A stretch of 60,254 nucleotides of DNA, taken from NCBI RefSeq assembly GCF_003853645.1, contig NZ_QTPO01000055.1, positions 1 to 60,254 of the forward strand, read 5' to 3'. Of this stretch, positions 20,076-28,862 are shown piece after piece. A program made the position numbers and the translations under genes. This DNA is from Burkholderia sp. Bp9143. Lineage in GTDB: Bacteria > Pseudomonadota > Gammaproteobacteria > Burkholderiales > Burkholderiaceae. Each line of letters begins with the position of its first letter. Position 1 is the stretch's first letter. Below the pieces are notes generated by a model. It was not told where the DNA came from and ran no database searches. It worked only from the letters and a program-made list of their open reading frames with translations.

Positions 20076-21560
20076 ATGACCTTGACCGCAACACACGTCA
20101 GCCCGACCGCTGCTTCTTCCTCCACGTCGTCCGGCGAGGCCCCTCTCGCCGCGGAGGACATTACCGTCGTCGACCAGAGCCTGCTCAAGCGCGCCGTCAG
20201 CGCGATGGCCATCGGCAATGCGATGGAATGGTTCGACTTCGGCGTCTACAGCTACATCGCCGTCACGCTCGGCAAGGTGTTCTTCCCGTCCAGCAGCCCG
20301 TCCGCCCAGCTGCTCGCGACCTTCGGCACCTTCGCCGCCGCGTTCCTCGTGCGCCCGCTCGGCGGCATGGTGTTCGGCCCGCTCGGCGACCGCATCGGCC
20401 GCCAGCGAGTGCTCGCCGCCACGATGATCATGATGGCCGTCGGCACCTTCGCGATCGGCCTGATCCCCGACTACGCGTCGATCGGCATCATGGCGCCCAT
20501 TCTGCTGCTCGTCGCCCGCCTCGTGCAGGGCTTCTCGACCGGCGGCGAATACGGCGGCGCCGCCACCTTCATCGCCGAGTTCTCGACCGACAAGCGCCGC
20601 GGCTTCATGGGCAGCTTCCTCGAGTTCGGCACGCTGATCGGCTATGTGATGGGCGCCGGCGTCGTCGCGCTGCTCACCGCGTCGCTGTCGCAGGAATCGC
20701 TGCTGTCGTGGGGCTGGCGTGTGCCGTTCCTGATCGCCGGCCCGCTCGGCCTGATCGGCCTGTACATTCGGATGAAGCTCGAGGAAACGCCGGCGTTCAA
20801 GCGCCAGGCCGAAGAACGCGAAGCGCAGGACAAGGCCGTGCCGAAGGCGCGCTTCCGCGAAACGCTGATGCGCAACTGGCGCGCGCTGCTGCTCTGCGTC
20901 GGCCTCGTGCTGATCTTCAACGTGACCGACTACATGGTGCTGTCGTACCTGCCGAGCTTCATGTCGTCGACGCTGCACTTCGACGAGTCGCACAGCCTCG
21001 TGCTGGTGCTGATCGTGATGGTGCTGATGATGCCGCTGACGCTGGCCGCAGGCCGCCTGTCGGACAGGATCGGCCGCAAGCCCGTGATGCTGGCCGGCTG
21101 CGTCGGCCTGCTGGTGCTGTCGATCCCGTCGATGATGCTGATCCATGCGGGCACTACAGCGTCGGTGTTCAGCGGCCTCTTGATCCTCGGCGTGCTGCTG
21201 TCGTGCTTCACCGGCGTGATGCCGTCGGCGCTGCCGGCGCTGTTCCCGACCGAGATCCGCTACGGCGCGCTCGCGATCGGCTTCAACGTGTCGGTGTCGC
21301 TGTTCGGCGGCACGACGCCGCTCGTCACCGCGTGGCTCGTCGACGCGACCCACAACCTGATGATGCCCGCGTACTACATGATGGGCGCCGCCGTGATCGG
21401 CATCGTGTCGGTCGTCGCACTCGCCGAAACCGCGCGCCAGCCGCTCAAGGGTTCGCCGCCGGCCGTCGCGTCGCGCCGCGAGGCACACCAGCTGGTGCGC
21501 CAGTTGCGCGAGGACGACGACTCGCAGATCTACAACGTCGTGTCGACCGCGCGTGCCTGA
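20076..21560 (+). CDS. proP: ProP-like MFS transporter (proline/betaine:H+ symporter family)
   Basis: Metabolite:H+ symporter of the MHS family, of which ProP imports proline, glycine betaine and ectoine as osmoprotectants. It has 494 residues and 12 hydrophobic segments. Family motifs: AIGNAMEWFDFGVYSYIA in helix 1, GPLGDRIGRQRVL in loop 2-3, RLVQGFSTGGEYGGAATFIAE, and GRLSDRIGRKPVM in loop 8-9. The tail ends HQLVRQLREDDDSQIYNVV, shorter than the C-terminal coiled coil of E. coli ProP. AAAGGAG precedes the ATG; 14 upstream codons are open but less likely to be used. Confidence 0.88.
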   Translation: MTLTATHVSPTAASSSTSSGEAPLAAEDITVVDQSLLKRAVSAMAIGNAMEWFDFGVYSYIAVTLGKVFFPSSSPSAQLLATFGTFAAAFLVRPLGGMVFGPLGDRIGRQRVLAATMIMMAVGTFAIGLIPDYASIGIMAPILLLVARLVQGFSTGGEYGGAATFIAEFSTDKRRGFMGSFLEFGTLIGYVMGAGVVALLTASLSQESLLSWGWRVPFLIAGPLGLIGLYIRMKLEETPAFKRQAEEREAQDKAVPKARFRETLMRNWRALLLCVGLVLIFNVTDYMVLSYLPSFMSSTLHFDESHSLVLVLIVMVLMMPLTLAAGRLSDRIGRKPVMLAGCVGLLVLSIPSMMLIHAGTTASVFSGLLILGVLLSCFTGVMPSALPALFPTEIRYGALAIGFNVSVSLFGGTTPLVTAWLVDATHNLMMPAYYMMGAAVIGIVSVVALAETARQPLKGSPPAVASRREAHQLVRQLREDDDSQIYNVVSTARA

Positions 21561-21571
21561 GCGTCGCCCAT

Positions 21572-21595
21572 GAAAAACCCCGGCAAAAGCCGGGG
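21572..21595 (-). terminator. minus-oriented intrinsic terminator of a convergent pair
   Basis: Arms CCCCGGC (21578-21584) and GCCGGGG (21589-21595) with an AAAA loop. The flanking AAAAA (21572-21577) is a T tract only on the minus strand, so it stops transcripts from the small gene at 21645-21863. Confidence 0.7.
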
Positions 21596-21614
21596 CCCGA
21601 TCGAATCCGAACCG

Positions 21615-21646
21615 CCCGACCGGCTTGCCGCCGGCCGGGTTTTTTT
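21615..21646 (+). terminator. plus-oriented intrinsic terminator of the ProP-type gene
   Basis: Arms 21615-21624 and 21630-21639 (one mismatch), followed by seven T residues. The T tract overlaps the stop codon of the convergent small gene. Confidence 0.85.
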
Positions 21647-21863
21647 ATGCGTGCGCTTCGCAGTGGCGGCAGAAGATCAGCGCACGCGAACGCGACACGG
21701 CAGCTTGCGCGCCGCGCGCGGCGACAATCAGGCCGACCTGGCCGAGATTGAAATCGCGCTCGACCATCAGCTGCGTCAGCGCGGCAAGCGGCAACACGAC
21801 GGACGGGTGGTACAGGCTCGATTCGATCAGCGCTCTCATCATCGGCTCCATCAGGCAATGCAT
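21645..21863 (-). CDS. conserved-looking small hypothetical protein
   Basis: Predicted 72-residue protein, not recognised. It is moderately hydrophobic in the middle (PSVVLPLAALTQLMV) and ends with a possible metal-binding pair, FCRHCEAHA. It is supported as a gene by its position: it ends in its own terminator, convergent with the ProP-type gene. The start is uncertain; ATG codons at 21863, 21851, 21842 and 21839 are all in frame, and GGAG stands just before the last two. The 300 bp upstream (21864-22163) show no gene. Confidence 0.5.
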   Translation of the reverse strand: MHCLMEPMMRALIESSLYHPSVVLPLAALTQLMVERDFNLGQVGLIVAARGAQAAVSRSRALIFCRHCEAHA

Positions 21864-22163
21864 ATTCGATGGAGTGGATTCTAGGGATCGGCCGCATCCG
21901 GATAAACAGCACGAATGCGAAGTCACTTGTTGGCAGCGGTGAACAATCGGCCGCGCCTTGCCGGGCGGGCCCGAGCGGGTGGCAAGCAGCGGCGCGGGAA
22001 CGCGAACGGATCGACACGAGGGGGTCTCGGAAGCCGCGCCGACGAAAACGGCCGGCCGGGCGTCCGACTACCGCCGGCCGGACCGATGCGCGCGGGATGC
22101 TGGCACCGGCCCCCGCGAGGTCTGACGGGTCGACCCGGCCTGCCGAAGCAGCCGGCGCCGGCT

Positions 22164-22793
22164 TCAGTCGAGCGGCGTCTCGACAAACGCCGGCAGCGCT
22201 TCCGCGCGCGCCGAGTGCGCGGCGAGCGCCGGATAACGGGCCGGATCGATTCGTGCGAGCGCCGGGTAATCGGCGGTCATGAACTGCGTGAAGCGCCATG
22301 CGACGGCGACGCTCACGTCGGACTGCAGCAGGCGCGCGCCGCCGAGCCAGCCGTTCGCGGCCGCGACGAGCGGTTCGAGTTCGCCATACGCCGCCTCGAG
22401 CTGGCTCAGCACGCGCTCGAGCCACGGCGCGTGCTGCTTGTCGGCCGGCCGCAGCGCCTGCTCGTACACGACCTGCACCGTCTTCTCGGCCGCCGCCAGC
22501 GCGAAACCGACCGGCACGAGCGCGCGCAACCGCGCATCGGCGGCGTCGGGAAGCAGGCGCCGCTCCGGCGTGACGAGATGGTCGAGGTAGTCGACGATCA
22601 GCGACGAATCGATCAGCGTCGCACCGCCGTCGGTCACGAGCGTCGGCGCCTTCACGACCGGGTTGAAGGTCCGGAACCGGTCGAACTGACGGAACACCGA
22701 GATCGACTCGTGTTCGAACGGCAGGTCGAGCAGCTTCGCCGAAATGGCGACACGGCGCACGAACGGGGAATCCAGCATGCCGATCAGCTTCAT
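22164..22793 (-). CDS. glutathione S-transferase family protein
   Basis: Cytosolic GST-fold protein of 209 residues. The thioredoxin-like N-terminal domain opens MKLIGMLDSPFVRRVAISAK, with Ser9 in the place of the catalytic Ser/Cys. VKAPTLV holds the cis-Pro region, and DSSLIVDYLDHL supplies the glutathione-binding Ser. The helical C-terminal domain follows. The substrate is unknown. It is divergent from the PHA depolymerase gene. Confidence 0.9.
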   Translation of the reverse strand: MKLIGMLDSPFVRRVAISAKLLDLPFEHESISVFRQFDRFRTFNPVVKAPTLVTDGGATLIDSSLIVDYLDHLVTPERRLLPDAADARLRALVPVGFALAAAEKTVQVVYEQALRPADKQHAPWLERVLSQLEAAYGELEPLVAAANGWLGGARLLQSDVSVAVAWRFTQFMTADYPALARIDPARYPALAAHSARAEALPAFVETPLD

Positions 22794-22963
22794 CGCAAAC
22801 GCTCCGCTTGAGGGAATGGGACCGACGACTGTAGCAGCGCCGTCCGTCGCCGCCTAGCGCCGCGCGTGCTTGATGCGCGTCCCCCGGTCACGTATCGGAC
22901 ACCCGCTGCGCGGCCAGAGTGACCATAATGCAGATTCACGCCCCCTCCGCCCCAAGGTTTGCC

Positions 22964-24187
22964 ATGTGGTATGCCGTCGTCGAGCAGCAGCGGGAATGGA
23001 TGCGCGCCTGGCGCGCGGCGACGCGTCACGCGTTCGACGTGTGGCCCGTCGCGACGCTGCCGAACGCCGCGTCGTCGTGCTACGACGACCTGTTCGAGCC
23101 GCTGTTCGGGCCGGCCGCCGGGCCGCCGCGCTTCGAGATCCGGCGCCCGGCCGTCGACGAGCGGATCGTCGCGCGCACGCCGTTCTGCCAGCTGCGGCGC
23201 TTTGCGCGCGGCGATGCGCGGCGCCTGGTGCTGTTGTGCGCACCGCTCGCGGGGCATGCGGCGGTGATGATGCGGGAGACCGTCGAGGCGCTGCTCGCCG
23301 ACGGCGACGTGTGCGTGACCGACTGGGTCAATGCGCGCGACGTCCCGCTCGCGGCAGGCCGCTTCGGCCTCGACGAGTACGTGGCGACGCTCGACGGCTT
23401 CGTCGACGCGCTCACGCAAGACGACCGGCCGCTGCACGTCGTCGCCGTGTGCCAGGCGACCGTTCCCGCGCTCGGCGCCCTCGCGCTGCGCGCCGCGCGC
23501 GGCCTTGCGCCGCCCGCAAGCGTCACGCTGATCGGCGGGCCGCTCGACGCGCGCGTCAACCCGAGCACGCTCGGCACCACCGCCGCGTCCCGTTCGCTCG
23601 TGTGGTGCCGCCGCCACCTGATCGACATCGTGCCGCCCTGCTTCCCCGGCCGGGGCCGCCACGTGTTCCCGACCTATCTTCAGCAAGGCGAGATCGCGCT
23701 GCTGTATCCGCAACGCTTCCTGACGCTGATCGAGGACTACGCGCGCGCCGCGTCGCAGTTCGACCTGACGGCGCTGACGGACGCGCGGCGCGCGCTGCGC
23801 GAATACACGGCGCTGCTCGACATGCCGGCCGAATACTTCCTGGATACCGTCGATGTCGTGTTCCAGCGAATGTGCCTCGCGAACGGCACGTGGGACGTCG
23901 GCGGCCAGCGCGTCGAGCCGGCCGCGCTGCGCGGCGTCGCGCTGATGACGGTCGAAGGCGCTTGCGACGCCGTCACCGGCGCCGGCCAGACGCACGCGGC
24001 ACTCGACATGTGCCGCGGCCTCGCGGCCGGCGAGCGTCAGCGTCTCGATATCGACGATTGCGACCACTACGGGCTGTTCACGGGCGCGCGCTGGCGCGGC
24101 GACGTCCATCCGGCGCTGCAGCGCGTATTCGCGCAGGCCGAAGCCGATCGCCCGGGATCGCGCCGGCGCCGGATCAGGCGGACGTGA
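22964..24187 (+). CDS. phaZ: intracellular polyhydroxyalkanoate depolymerase
   Basis: Predicted to mobilise stored polyhydroxybutyrate granules. It has 407 residues. The alpha/beta-hydrolase box appears as VVAVCQATVPALGAL, with Cys as nucleophile, which is characteristic of intracellular PhaZ enzymes. The PhaZ C-terminal half includes EYFLDTVDVVFQRMCLANGT and ALMTVEGACDAVTGAGQTHAA. The start MWYAVVEQQREWMRAW aligns with the family beginning and has AAGG upstream, so I prefer ATG 22964 to the earlier GTG 22919 and ATG 22928. Its last 14 bp overlap the convergent phosphoribosyltransferase gene. Confidence 0.88.
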   Translation: MWYAVVEQQREWMRAWRAATRHAFDVWPVATLPNAASSCYDDLFEPLFGPAAGPPRFEIRRPAVDERIVARTPFCQLRRFARGDARRLVLLCAPLAGHAAVMMRETVEALLADGDVCVTDWVNARDVPLAAGRFGLDEYVATLDGFVDALTQDDRPLHVVAVCQATVPALGALALRAARGLAPPASVTLIGGPLDARVNPSTLGTTAASRSLVWCRRHLIDIVPPCFPGRGRHVFPTYLQQGEIALLYPQRFLTLIEDYARAASQFDLTALTDARRALREYTALLDMPAEYFLDTVDVVFQRMCLANGTWDVGGQRVEPAALRGVALMTVEGACDAVTGAGQTHAALDMCRGLAAGERQRLDIDDCDHYGLFTGARWRGDVHPALQRVFAQAEADRPGSRRRRIRRT

Positions 24188-24842
24188 TGTCGTCGTCCGG
24201 CGCGCGGGCCGCATCGAGCAGCGCACGCACCTCGTCGTCCGTGGTCTGGTCGAAACGCGCGTAGAACTGGCTGATCCCGAAGAACGACAGCGGCTGCAAC
24301 ACCGTCACGAACGCGTCGGCCAGGTCGTCGAACGCATGCCGGGCATCGGCCGGCGCGACGGGAGCGGCGGCCACGATGCGCGCGGGATGGCGCTCGCGCA
24401 GCGCCTGCAGCGCGACACGCATCGACGCGCCGGTCGCCACGCCGTCGTCGACGACGATCGTGATGCGGCCGTCGACCGGCAGCGGCGGCCGTGCGCCGCG
24501 ATACAGCATGTCGCGGCGATGCAGTTCGGCGGTCTCGCGCACGATCACGTCGGCCAGTTGGGCATCGGACACGCCCATCGCGCGGATCGCCGAGTGCTGC
24601 AGGTGCATCGCCCCGCCGGTCGCGATCGCGCCGATCGCAAATTCGGGATCGGACGGCATGCTGAGCTTGCGCACGACCAGCACGTCGAGCGGCGCGCGCA
24701 GCGCCTGCGCGATCTGGAATGCGACCGGCACGCCGCCGCGCGGCAGCGCGAGCACGACGACGTCGCGACGCCCCGCATAGTCGTGCAGCGCGTGCGCAAG
24801 CTGGCGGCCTGCGTCGGCGCGATCGGCAAAACACTCGGTCAC
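24174..24842 (-). CDS. phosphoribosyltransferase family protein
   Basis: Type I phosphoribosyltransferase fold, 222 residues. The PRPP loop is ITIVVDDGVATGASMRVAL. The N-terminal part VVVLALPRGGVPVAFQIAQAL and VRKLSMPSDPEFAIGAIA match the stand-alone PRTase family often found near dienelactone-hydrolase-like genes. The substrate is unknown. GTG at 24842 is chosen because GGGAG lies six bases upstream; an ATG at 24905 is open but has no site. Confidence 0.85.
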   Translation of the reverse strand: MTECFADRADAGRQLAHALHDYAGRRDVVVLALPRGGVPVAFQIAQALRAPLDVLVVRKLSMPSDPEFAIGAIATGGAMHLQHSAIRAMGVSDAQLADVIVRETAELHRRDMLYRGARPPLPVDGRITIVVDDGVATGASMRVALQALRERHPARIVAAAPVAPADARHAFDDLADAFVTVLQPLSFFGISQFYARFDQTTDDEVRALLDAARAPDDDITSA

Positions 24843-25016
24843 GATCGGCTCCCTGCCGTTGCGCCGGATGCGCGACACCCGCGCCGGCGCCTGTCCAACG
24901 AGCATGGTTCATCGGGCGCGCCGATGCAAGCGGGGTCAAACCGGCGTGCGCGGCATGCGGATTGCGTCAGCGAAAAGGATGGGAGGCGTTCGCCCGGACG
25001 GGCCGCCGTTCGGCGG

Positions 25017-25526
25017 TCAGAGCCCGCCGGCCTGCCGGTACAGCCGCCAGAATGACTGCGCGTACGACTGCGCGAGTTCCGGCGCGCGCTGGAACACGTT
25101 GACCGTTTCCGCGTGCGCGGCCGCATCGTCGGACAGCGTCGTCAGCGCGACGCTGTCGTCGACGATCACGAAGCGCGGCGCGGGATCGCCGTGTCGCGAA
25201 TCGATCGCGACGTCGATGCCGGCCGATTTCAGATAGCCCGCGCCGCTGTACTTGCCCGCACGCGACGAACGCACCAGCACGACCCGCACTTCGATCCCGC
25301 GCGAGCGCGCCTCGCGTAGCGCCGCCGCGACCGCGGGCGGCACATACGCGTAGCCGGCCAGCAGCACGCGGCGCTGCGCCTGCCCGATCAGGTCGACGGT
25401 CGCGTCGGCCGCCGCATTGTCATACGAAAAGTACGTGCCGACCGATGCGGCATCGGACGGAATCGGGCTGGCGTGGGCGGTCGCCGCGCAGCAAAGCGCG
25501 GCGACGAGGAAGGCGGCTGGTCTCAT
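25017..25526 (-). CDS. secreted phospholipase-D-fold protein with a degenerate HKD motif
   Basis: Protein of 169 residues with a signal peptide (MRPAAFLVAALCCAATAHA). The body resembles the EndA/Nuc single-HKD nucleases: LIGQAQRRVLLAGYAYVPPAVAAAL, then EVRVVLVRSS, then a SRHGDPAPRFVIVDDSVAL segment. In active members this last part reads H-x-K with an intact His; here the His-x-Lys pair is replaced (PAPRF), although the I-V-D-D that follows is kept. It may be inactive or a binding protein. The start could be four codons earlier. Confidence 0.72.
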   Translation of the reverse strand: MRPAAFLVAALCCAATAHASPIPSDAASVGTYFSYDNAAADATVDLIGQAQRRVLLAGYAYVPPAVAAALREARSRGIEVRVVLVRSSRAGKYSGAGYLKSAGIDVAIDSRHGDPAPRFVIVDDSVALTTLSDDAAAHAETVNVFQRAPELAQSYAQSFWRLYRQAGGL

Positions 25527-25698
25527 GGCGGGCGCCATTGTAGCGACGCCAATTCGCGTGACAAGGGCCTGCTGCGGCGCTGCTGCGCCGGCGCAACACC
25601 CGGCGCGGACCGACCGGCCGGGAGGCGGGTTTTGAAGCGGATTTGAAGCGGATTTGAAGCGGTTCCGACGCGTGATCCGGCCGCTTGCGTGCCGCCGG

Positions 25699-26631
25699 TC
25701 AGCCGCCCGCGACGCGCGCGAGCCAGCTCGCGATCCCGTCGACGGAACGGAAATCCGCGACGCTGCGCGCCGGCAGCGCCGGATACGCGCCGCCCGCCAT
25801 CTCGGCCAGTGCGCGGCCCGGGCCGAGTTCGAGAAACGCGGTCGCGCCGGCCTCGACGCACGCGGCCAGGCAGGCCGCCCACTCGACCGGCTCCGCGATC
25901 TGGCGCGCGAGCTTGTCGAGCCCCGCGTCGACATCGAGCACCGACGCGCCATCGATCCCCGAAAACAGTCGCGTGCCGGGCAGCGGCCGGCGCACGTTCA
26001 CGGCGGCCAGCGACGCGCGAAACGCGGGCACCGCCGACGCGAGCCGGCGCGTGTGCGACGCGATCCGCACGCACACGGGCGCGACGCGCAGCGCACCGTC
26101 GCGTGCCGCGTCGTCGGCGACCGCGGCGACGTCGGCCTGCCGCCCGGCCACCACGAATGCGTCGCCGGGATTGGCGATCGCGATCGCCGCATCGCGGCCG
26201 TCGCACAGTTGCGCGAGCCGCGCACGCGTCAGCCCGCGCACGAACGCCATGCGTTCATCGCCGCCGCTCGCGGCATCCATGGCGCGCGCGCGTGCATCGG
26301 CCAGATCCAGCGCGTCGTGCGGATCGATCATCCCCGCGACGCTCCACGACGCGACTTCGCCGACGCTGTACCCCGCGACACAACGACGCCGCGGCCAAAC
26401 CGCTTCGAGCAACGCGGTCGCCGCGAGCGCCTGCAGCGTGCAGAGGATCTGCGCGGCGCGGTTCTCGCGCAGCGCATCCGGTTCGGCGTGCCGCACCCAG
26501 TCGCGCGGATCGTCGCCGAGGAGCCGGCCGGCGTGCGCGAACAGCGCGTCGGCCTGGGGCACCGCGCCGGTCAGCTCGAACATGTCCGCACGCTGCGCGC
26601 CTTGCCCCGAACACAGGATCGCCAGCGTCAT
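25699..26631 (-). CDS. mdcH: malonate decarboxylase: malonyl transferase MdcH
   Basis: Malonyl-CoA:ACP transacylase-type enzyme that first loads malonyl on the decarboxylase acyl carrier. It has 310 residues. The acyltransferase opening ILCSGQGAQ and the nucleophile elbow GYSVGEVASW (Ser) are present, as is the His near RIASHTRRL. LELGPGRALAEMA is near the end. The start overlaps the mdcB stop (ATGA). Last gene of the mdc operon. Confidence 0.93.
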   Translation of the reverse strand: MTLAILCSGQGAQRADMFELTGAVPQADALFAHAGRLLGDDPRDWVRHAEPDALRENRAAQILCTLQALAATALLEAVWPRRRCVAGYSVGEVASWSVAGMIDPHDALDLADARARAMDAASGGDERMAFVRGLTRARLAQLCDGRDAAIAIANPGDAFVVAGRQADVAAVADDAARDGALRVAPVCVRIASHTRRLASAVPAFRASLAAVNVRRPLPGTRLFSGIDGASVLDVDAGLDKLARQIAEPVEWAACLAACVEAGATAFLELGPGRALAEMAGGAYPALPARSVADFRSVDGIASWLARVAGG

Positions 26632-27503
26632 CGCCCCTCCTCGTCCGCTTCGTCCACCTCGAGCGCATCGACGAACACGCTCATCGCCAGCAGGTCGGCC
26701 GCGCCGCCCGGGCTCAGCCGGCGGGCGACGAACGCACGGTGCGCGGCGGCCGCGCGCAATCGCCAGTCGCGAGCGCGGATGCCGCCGCGAGCGACGAATG
26801 CGCGTGCCGTGGCCCGCGCGAAATCGAGGCCGGCCTGCCCGCCCCGGTGCAGCAGATTCGTATCGTCGAGCGCGGCGATCAGCGCGAAGCAGGCGTCGAC
26901 GCGCGCGGACTCCGGATCGTCGGGCACGCTGTGCCGCGCGCGGCGCAGCGCCGGCACCCCGACGCGGTACACGGTCGTGAAGCCATCGGCCGCCTCGCGA
27001 CGCGCGCCGCCGACGCCGTAGCGGCGGCTCGCGCGCTCGCCGTGACTGTCGGGCAACCGCGGACCGCCGAGGATCTCGGTGCCCCAGCGGTGCGCGACGA
27101 ACGCGCCGAGCGTCATCGTGCGTGCCGCCGTGCCGGGCACCGTGCGGCGGCCGGCGGCCGCGCACAGCAGCCCGAGCCCGAAGATCGCGCCGCGATGCGT
27201 GTTGACGCCGCCGGTCGCCGCGAGCATCGCATGTTCCGCGCGCAGCCCGATCTTGCGCAGCGCGGCCATGTCCGCGTCGCGCGCGCCGGCATCGGCGAGC
27301 TCCGCGAAGTACGGCCGCAGCACGGCCGCGCTGCGCGCGAACGTCATGGCGTCCATGTCCGCATGGCTGCCCGTGTCGACGTGACTGACGAGGCCCGGCT
27401 TCGGATACGTGTCGATTTCGAGCACGAGGCTCCGCTCGGCGAGTTCGGCGATGCGCTCGGCGTCGGACGGTGCCGTCGCGCGGCAGGCGGCCCAGACACT
27501 CAT
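26628..27503 (-). CDS. mdcB: triphosphoribosyl-dephospho-CoA synthase MdcB
   Basis: Makes 2'-(5''-triphosphoribosyl)-3'-dephospho-CoA, the precursor of the malonate decarboxylase prosthetic group, from ATP and dephospho-CoA. It has 291 residues. The family signature DTYPKPGLVSHVDTGSHADMD is at about 31-51, followed by TGGVNTHRGAIFGLGLL. It overlaps both neighbours by ATGA, so it is strongly coupled with mdcG and mdcH. Related to CitG and MadG. Confidence 0.94.
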   Translation of the reverse strand: MSVWAACRATAPSDAERIAELAERSLVLEIDTYPKPGLVSHVDTGSHADMDAMTFARSAAVLRPYFAELADAGARDADMAALRKIGLRAEHAMLAATGGVNTHRGAIFGLGLLCAAAGRRTVPGTAARTMTLGAFVAHRWGTEILGGPRLPDSHGERASRRYGVGGARREAADGFTTVYRVGVPALRRARHSVPDDPESARVDACFALIAALDDTNLLHRGGQAGLDFARATARAFVARGGIRARDWRLRAAAAHRAFVARRLSPGGAADLLAMSVFVDALEVDEADEEGR

Positions 27504-28168
27504 CGCGCGCCTCCGGTGAATGCGTCCGCGGACATCAATTCGACGGCGGTCGCCGTCTTGACCGCGACTTCAGGCAGCCGCGCATGCAGTTCGCGCCAAT
27601 TCGCGCCCGCGCCGTCGTCGCGCAGCAGTTCGCCGTCGATGCGCATCGGCGCGCGCGCGTCGAGTGCCGCTAGGCCGTCGAGCAGCGCGGCGAGCGATGC
27701 GGCGTCCGGCAACGGAAACACGATGTCGAGATCGGAGGATGCGCTCAGGTAGCGCTCGCCGGTCAGCGCCTGCCACGCGAGGCTGCCGAATACGCGACCC
27801 TGCACGCCGCAGCGCGCGCCGAGCGCATCGAGCTCACGCAGCATCTCGTGCCATGCGTCGGGTGCGGCAGCGAGCACGTCGGCGAGCGTGGGCAGCGGGC
27901 CAACCGACGCGAGCGCGTCGGCCGCGACGTTCAGTGCAATGCGCCGCTTGCCCGCGGAAGGCGGCAGCGGCAAGCCGAGCGGCACGCGCCCCGCATCGGC
28001 CTCGTCGGGCGATGCGCGGCGCACGATCAGCGGCCAGCCGTGCGCCGCCCACGCCTGCACGAGCGGATCGGCCGCCAGCGCGGGATCGCGCGCGCATGCC
28101 GCGCCCCACCCGGCCGCCGTCAGCGTGACGAGCGTGTGGCGGCGCAGCGGCGTGTCAGCGTGCGGCAC
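27500..28168 (-). CDS. mdcG: malonate decarboxylase holo-ACP synthase MdcG
   Basis: Phosphoribosyl-dephospho-CoA transferase that attaches the prosthetic group to MdcC. It has 222 residues. A nucleotidyltransferase motif is visible: GRVFGSLAWQALTGERYL then SSDLDIVFPL, the Gly-Ser and Asp-x-Asp pair. The GTG at 28168 overlaps the mdcE end by 14 bp; earlier in-frame codons run deeper into mdcE. Its 3' end overlaps mdcB by four bases. Confidence 0.9.
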   Translation of the reverse strand: MPHADTPLRRHTLVTLTAAGWGAACARDPALAADPLVQAWAAHGWPLIVRRASPDEADAGRVPLGLPLPPSAGKRRIALNVAADALASVGPLPTLADVLAAAPDAWHEMLRELDALGARCGVQGRVFGSLAWQALTGERYLSASSDLDIVFPLPDAASLAALLDGLAALDARAPMRIDGELLRDDGAGANWRELHARLPEVAVKTATAVELMSADAFTGGAR

Positions 28169-28862
28169 GCGCGAGTGCTTCGACGCGCCGCGCGACGTCG
28201 GCCGCGACCGGCCGGCCGCGCGCCGCACGACCGTCGCTGCGATCGGCCGGCTTGCCAAGCCATTCGCCGACCTGCGCGTCGAGCGCGCGGGCCGGATCGA
28301 GCACGGCGTCGACGGCGCCCATCTTCACGAGGTTGTCGAGCCCCGGCGCGAACACCGGCGTCGAGCGCGCCATCTCCTTCAGCACGTCGATCGGCAGCTT
28401 CGTCACGCGCGACATCGACGGCAGGTCCATCACCTCCGGCTCCGCGCCCGGCACCGCGAGCAGCGTGCGCGTCGCGAGCGCGGTCGCGATGAACGCGCCC
28501 GCGGCCGTATGGCCGTACAGCAGGCCGATCGTCCGGTGCCCGGCGAGCGCCGCGTGCATCAGGCATTTCGCGAGATGCGACAAGCCTTCGTTCAGGCCGA
28601 GCAGTTCGTCGCGCTTGCTCATCCGCTGGCTGTCGCTGTCGACCAGCACGAGAATCGGCGTGTCGCCGCCGCGCTCGATCGTGTCGAGCACGTGCGACGC
28701 GAGCGTCACCGCTTCGTCGATGCCGAACGGCAGACGATCCGCGACGCCGATCACGTCGACGCGCGTGCCGGTCAGATCGGCGTGGCCCGTCAGCAGACTA
28801 CCGGTTCGCGTGATCGAATGGCCTTTCGGGAACAGCGAGTTCAGAACTTCATCGAGCGTCAT
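28155..28862 (-). CDS. mdcE: malonate decarboxylase gamma subunit MdcE
   Basis: Acyl-CoA carboxylase-type (crotonase-fold) subunit which, with MdcD, decarboxylates malonyl-S-ACP. It has 235 residues. Typical parts: PFGIDEAVTLASHVLDTIE, TPILVLVDSDSQRMSKRDE, LLYGHTAAGAFIATALAT and VMDLPSMSRVTKLP. The ATG overlaps by ATGA the stop of a 68-codon ORF that separates it from mdcD. Confidence 0.94.
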   Translation of the reverse strand: MTLDEVLNSLFPKGHSITRTGSLLTGHADLTGTRVDVIGVADRLPFGIDEAVTLASHVLDTIERGGDTPILVLVDSDSQRMSKRDELLGLNEGLSHLAKCLMHAALAGHRTIGLLYGHTAAGAFIATALATRTLLAVPGAEPEVMDLPSMSRVTKLPIDVLKEMARSTPVFAPGLDNLVKMGAVDAVLDPARALDAQVGEWLGKPADRSDGRAARGRPVAADVARRVEALARAAR

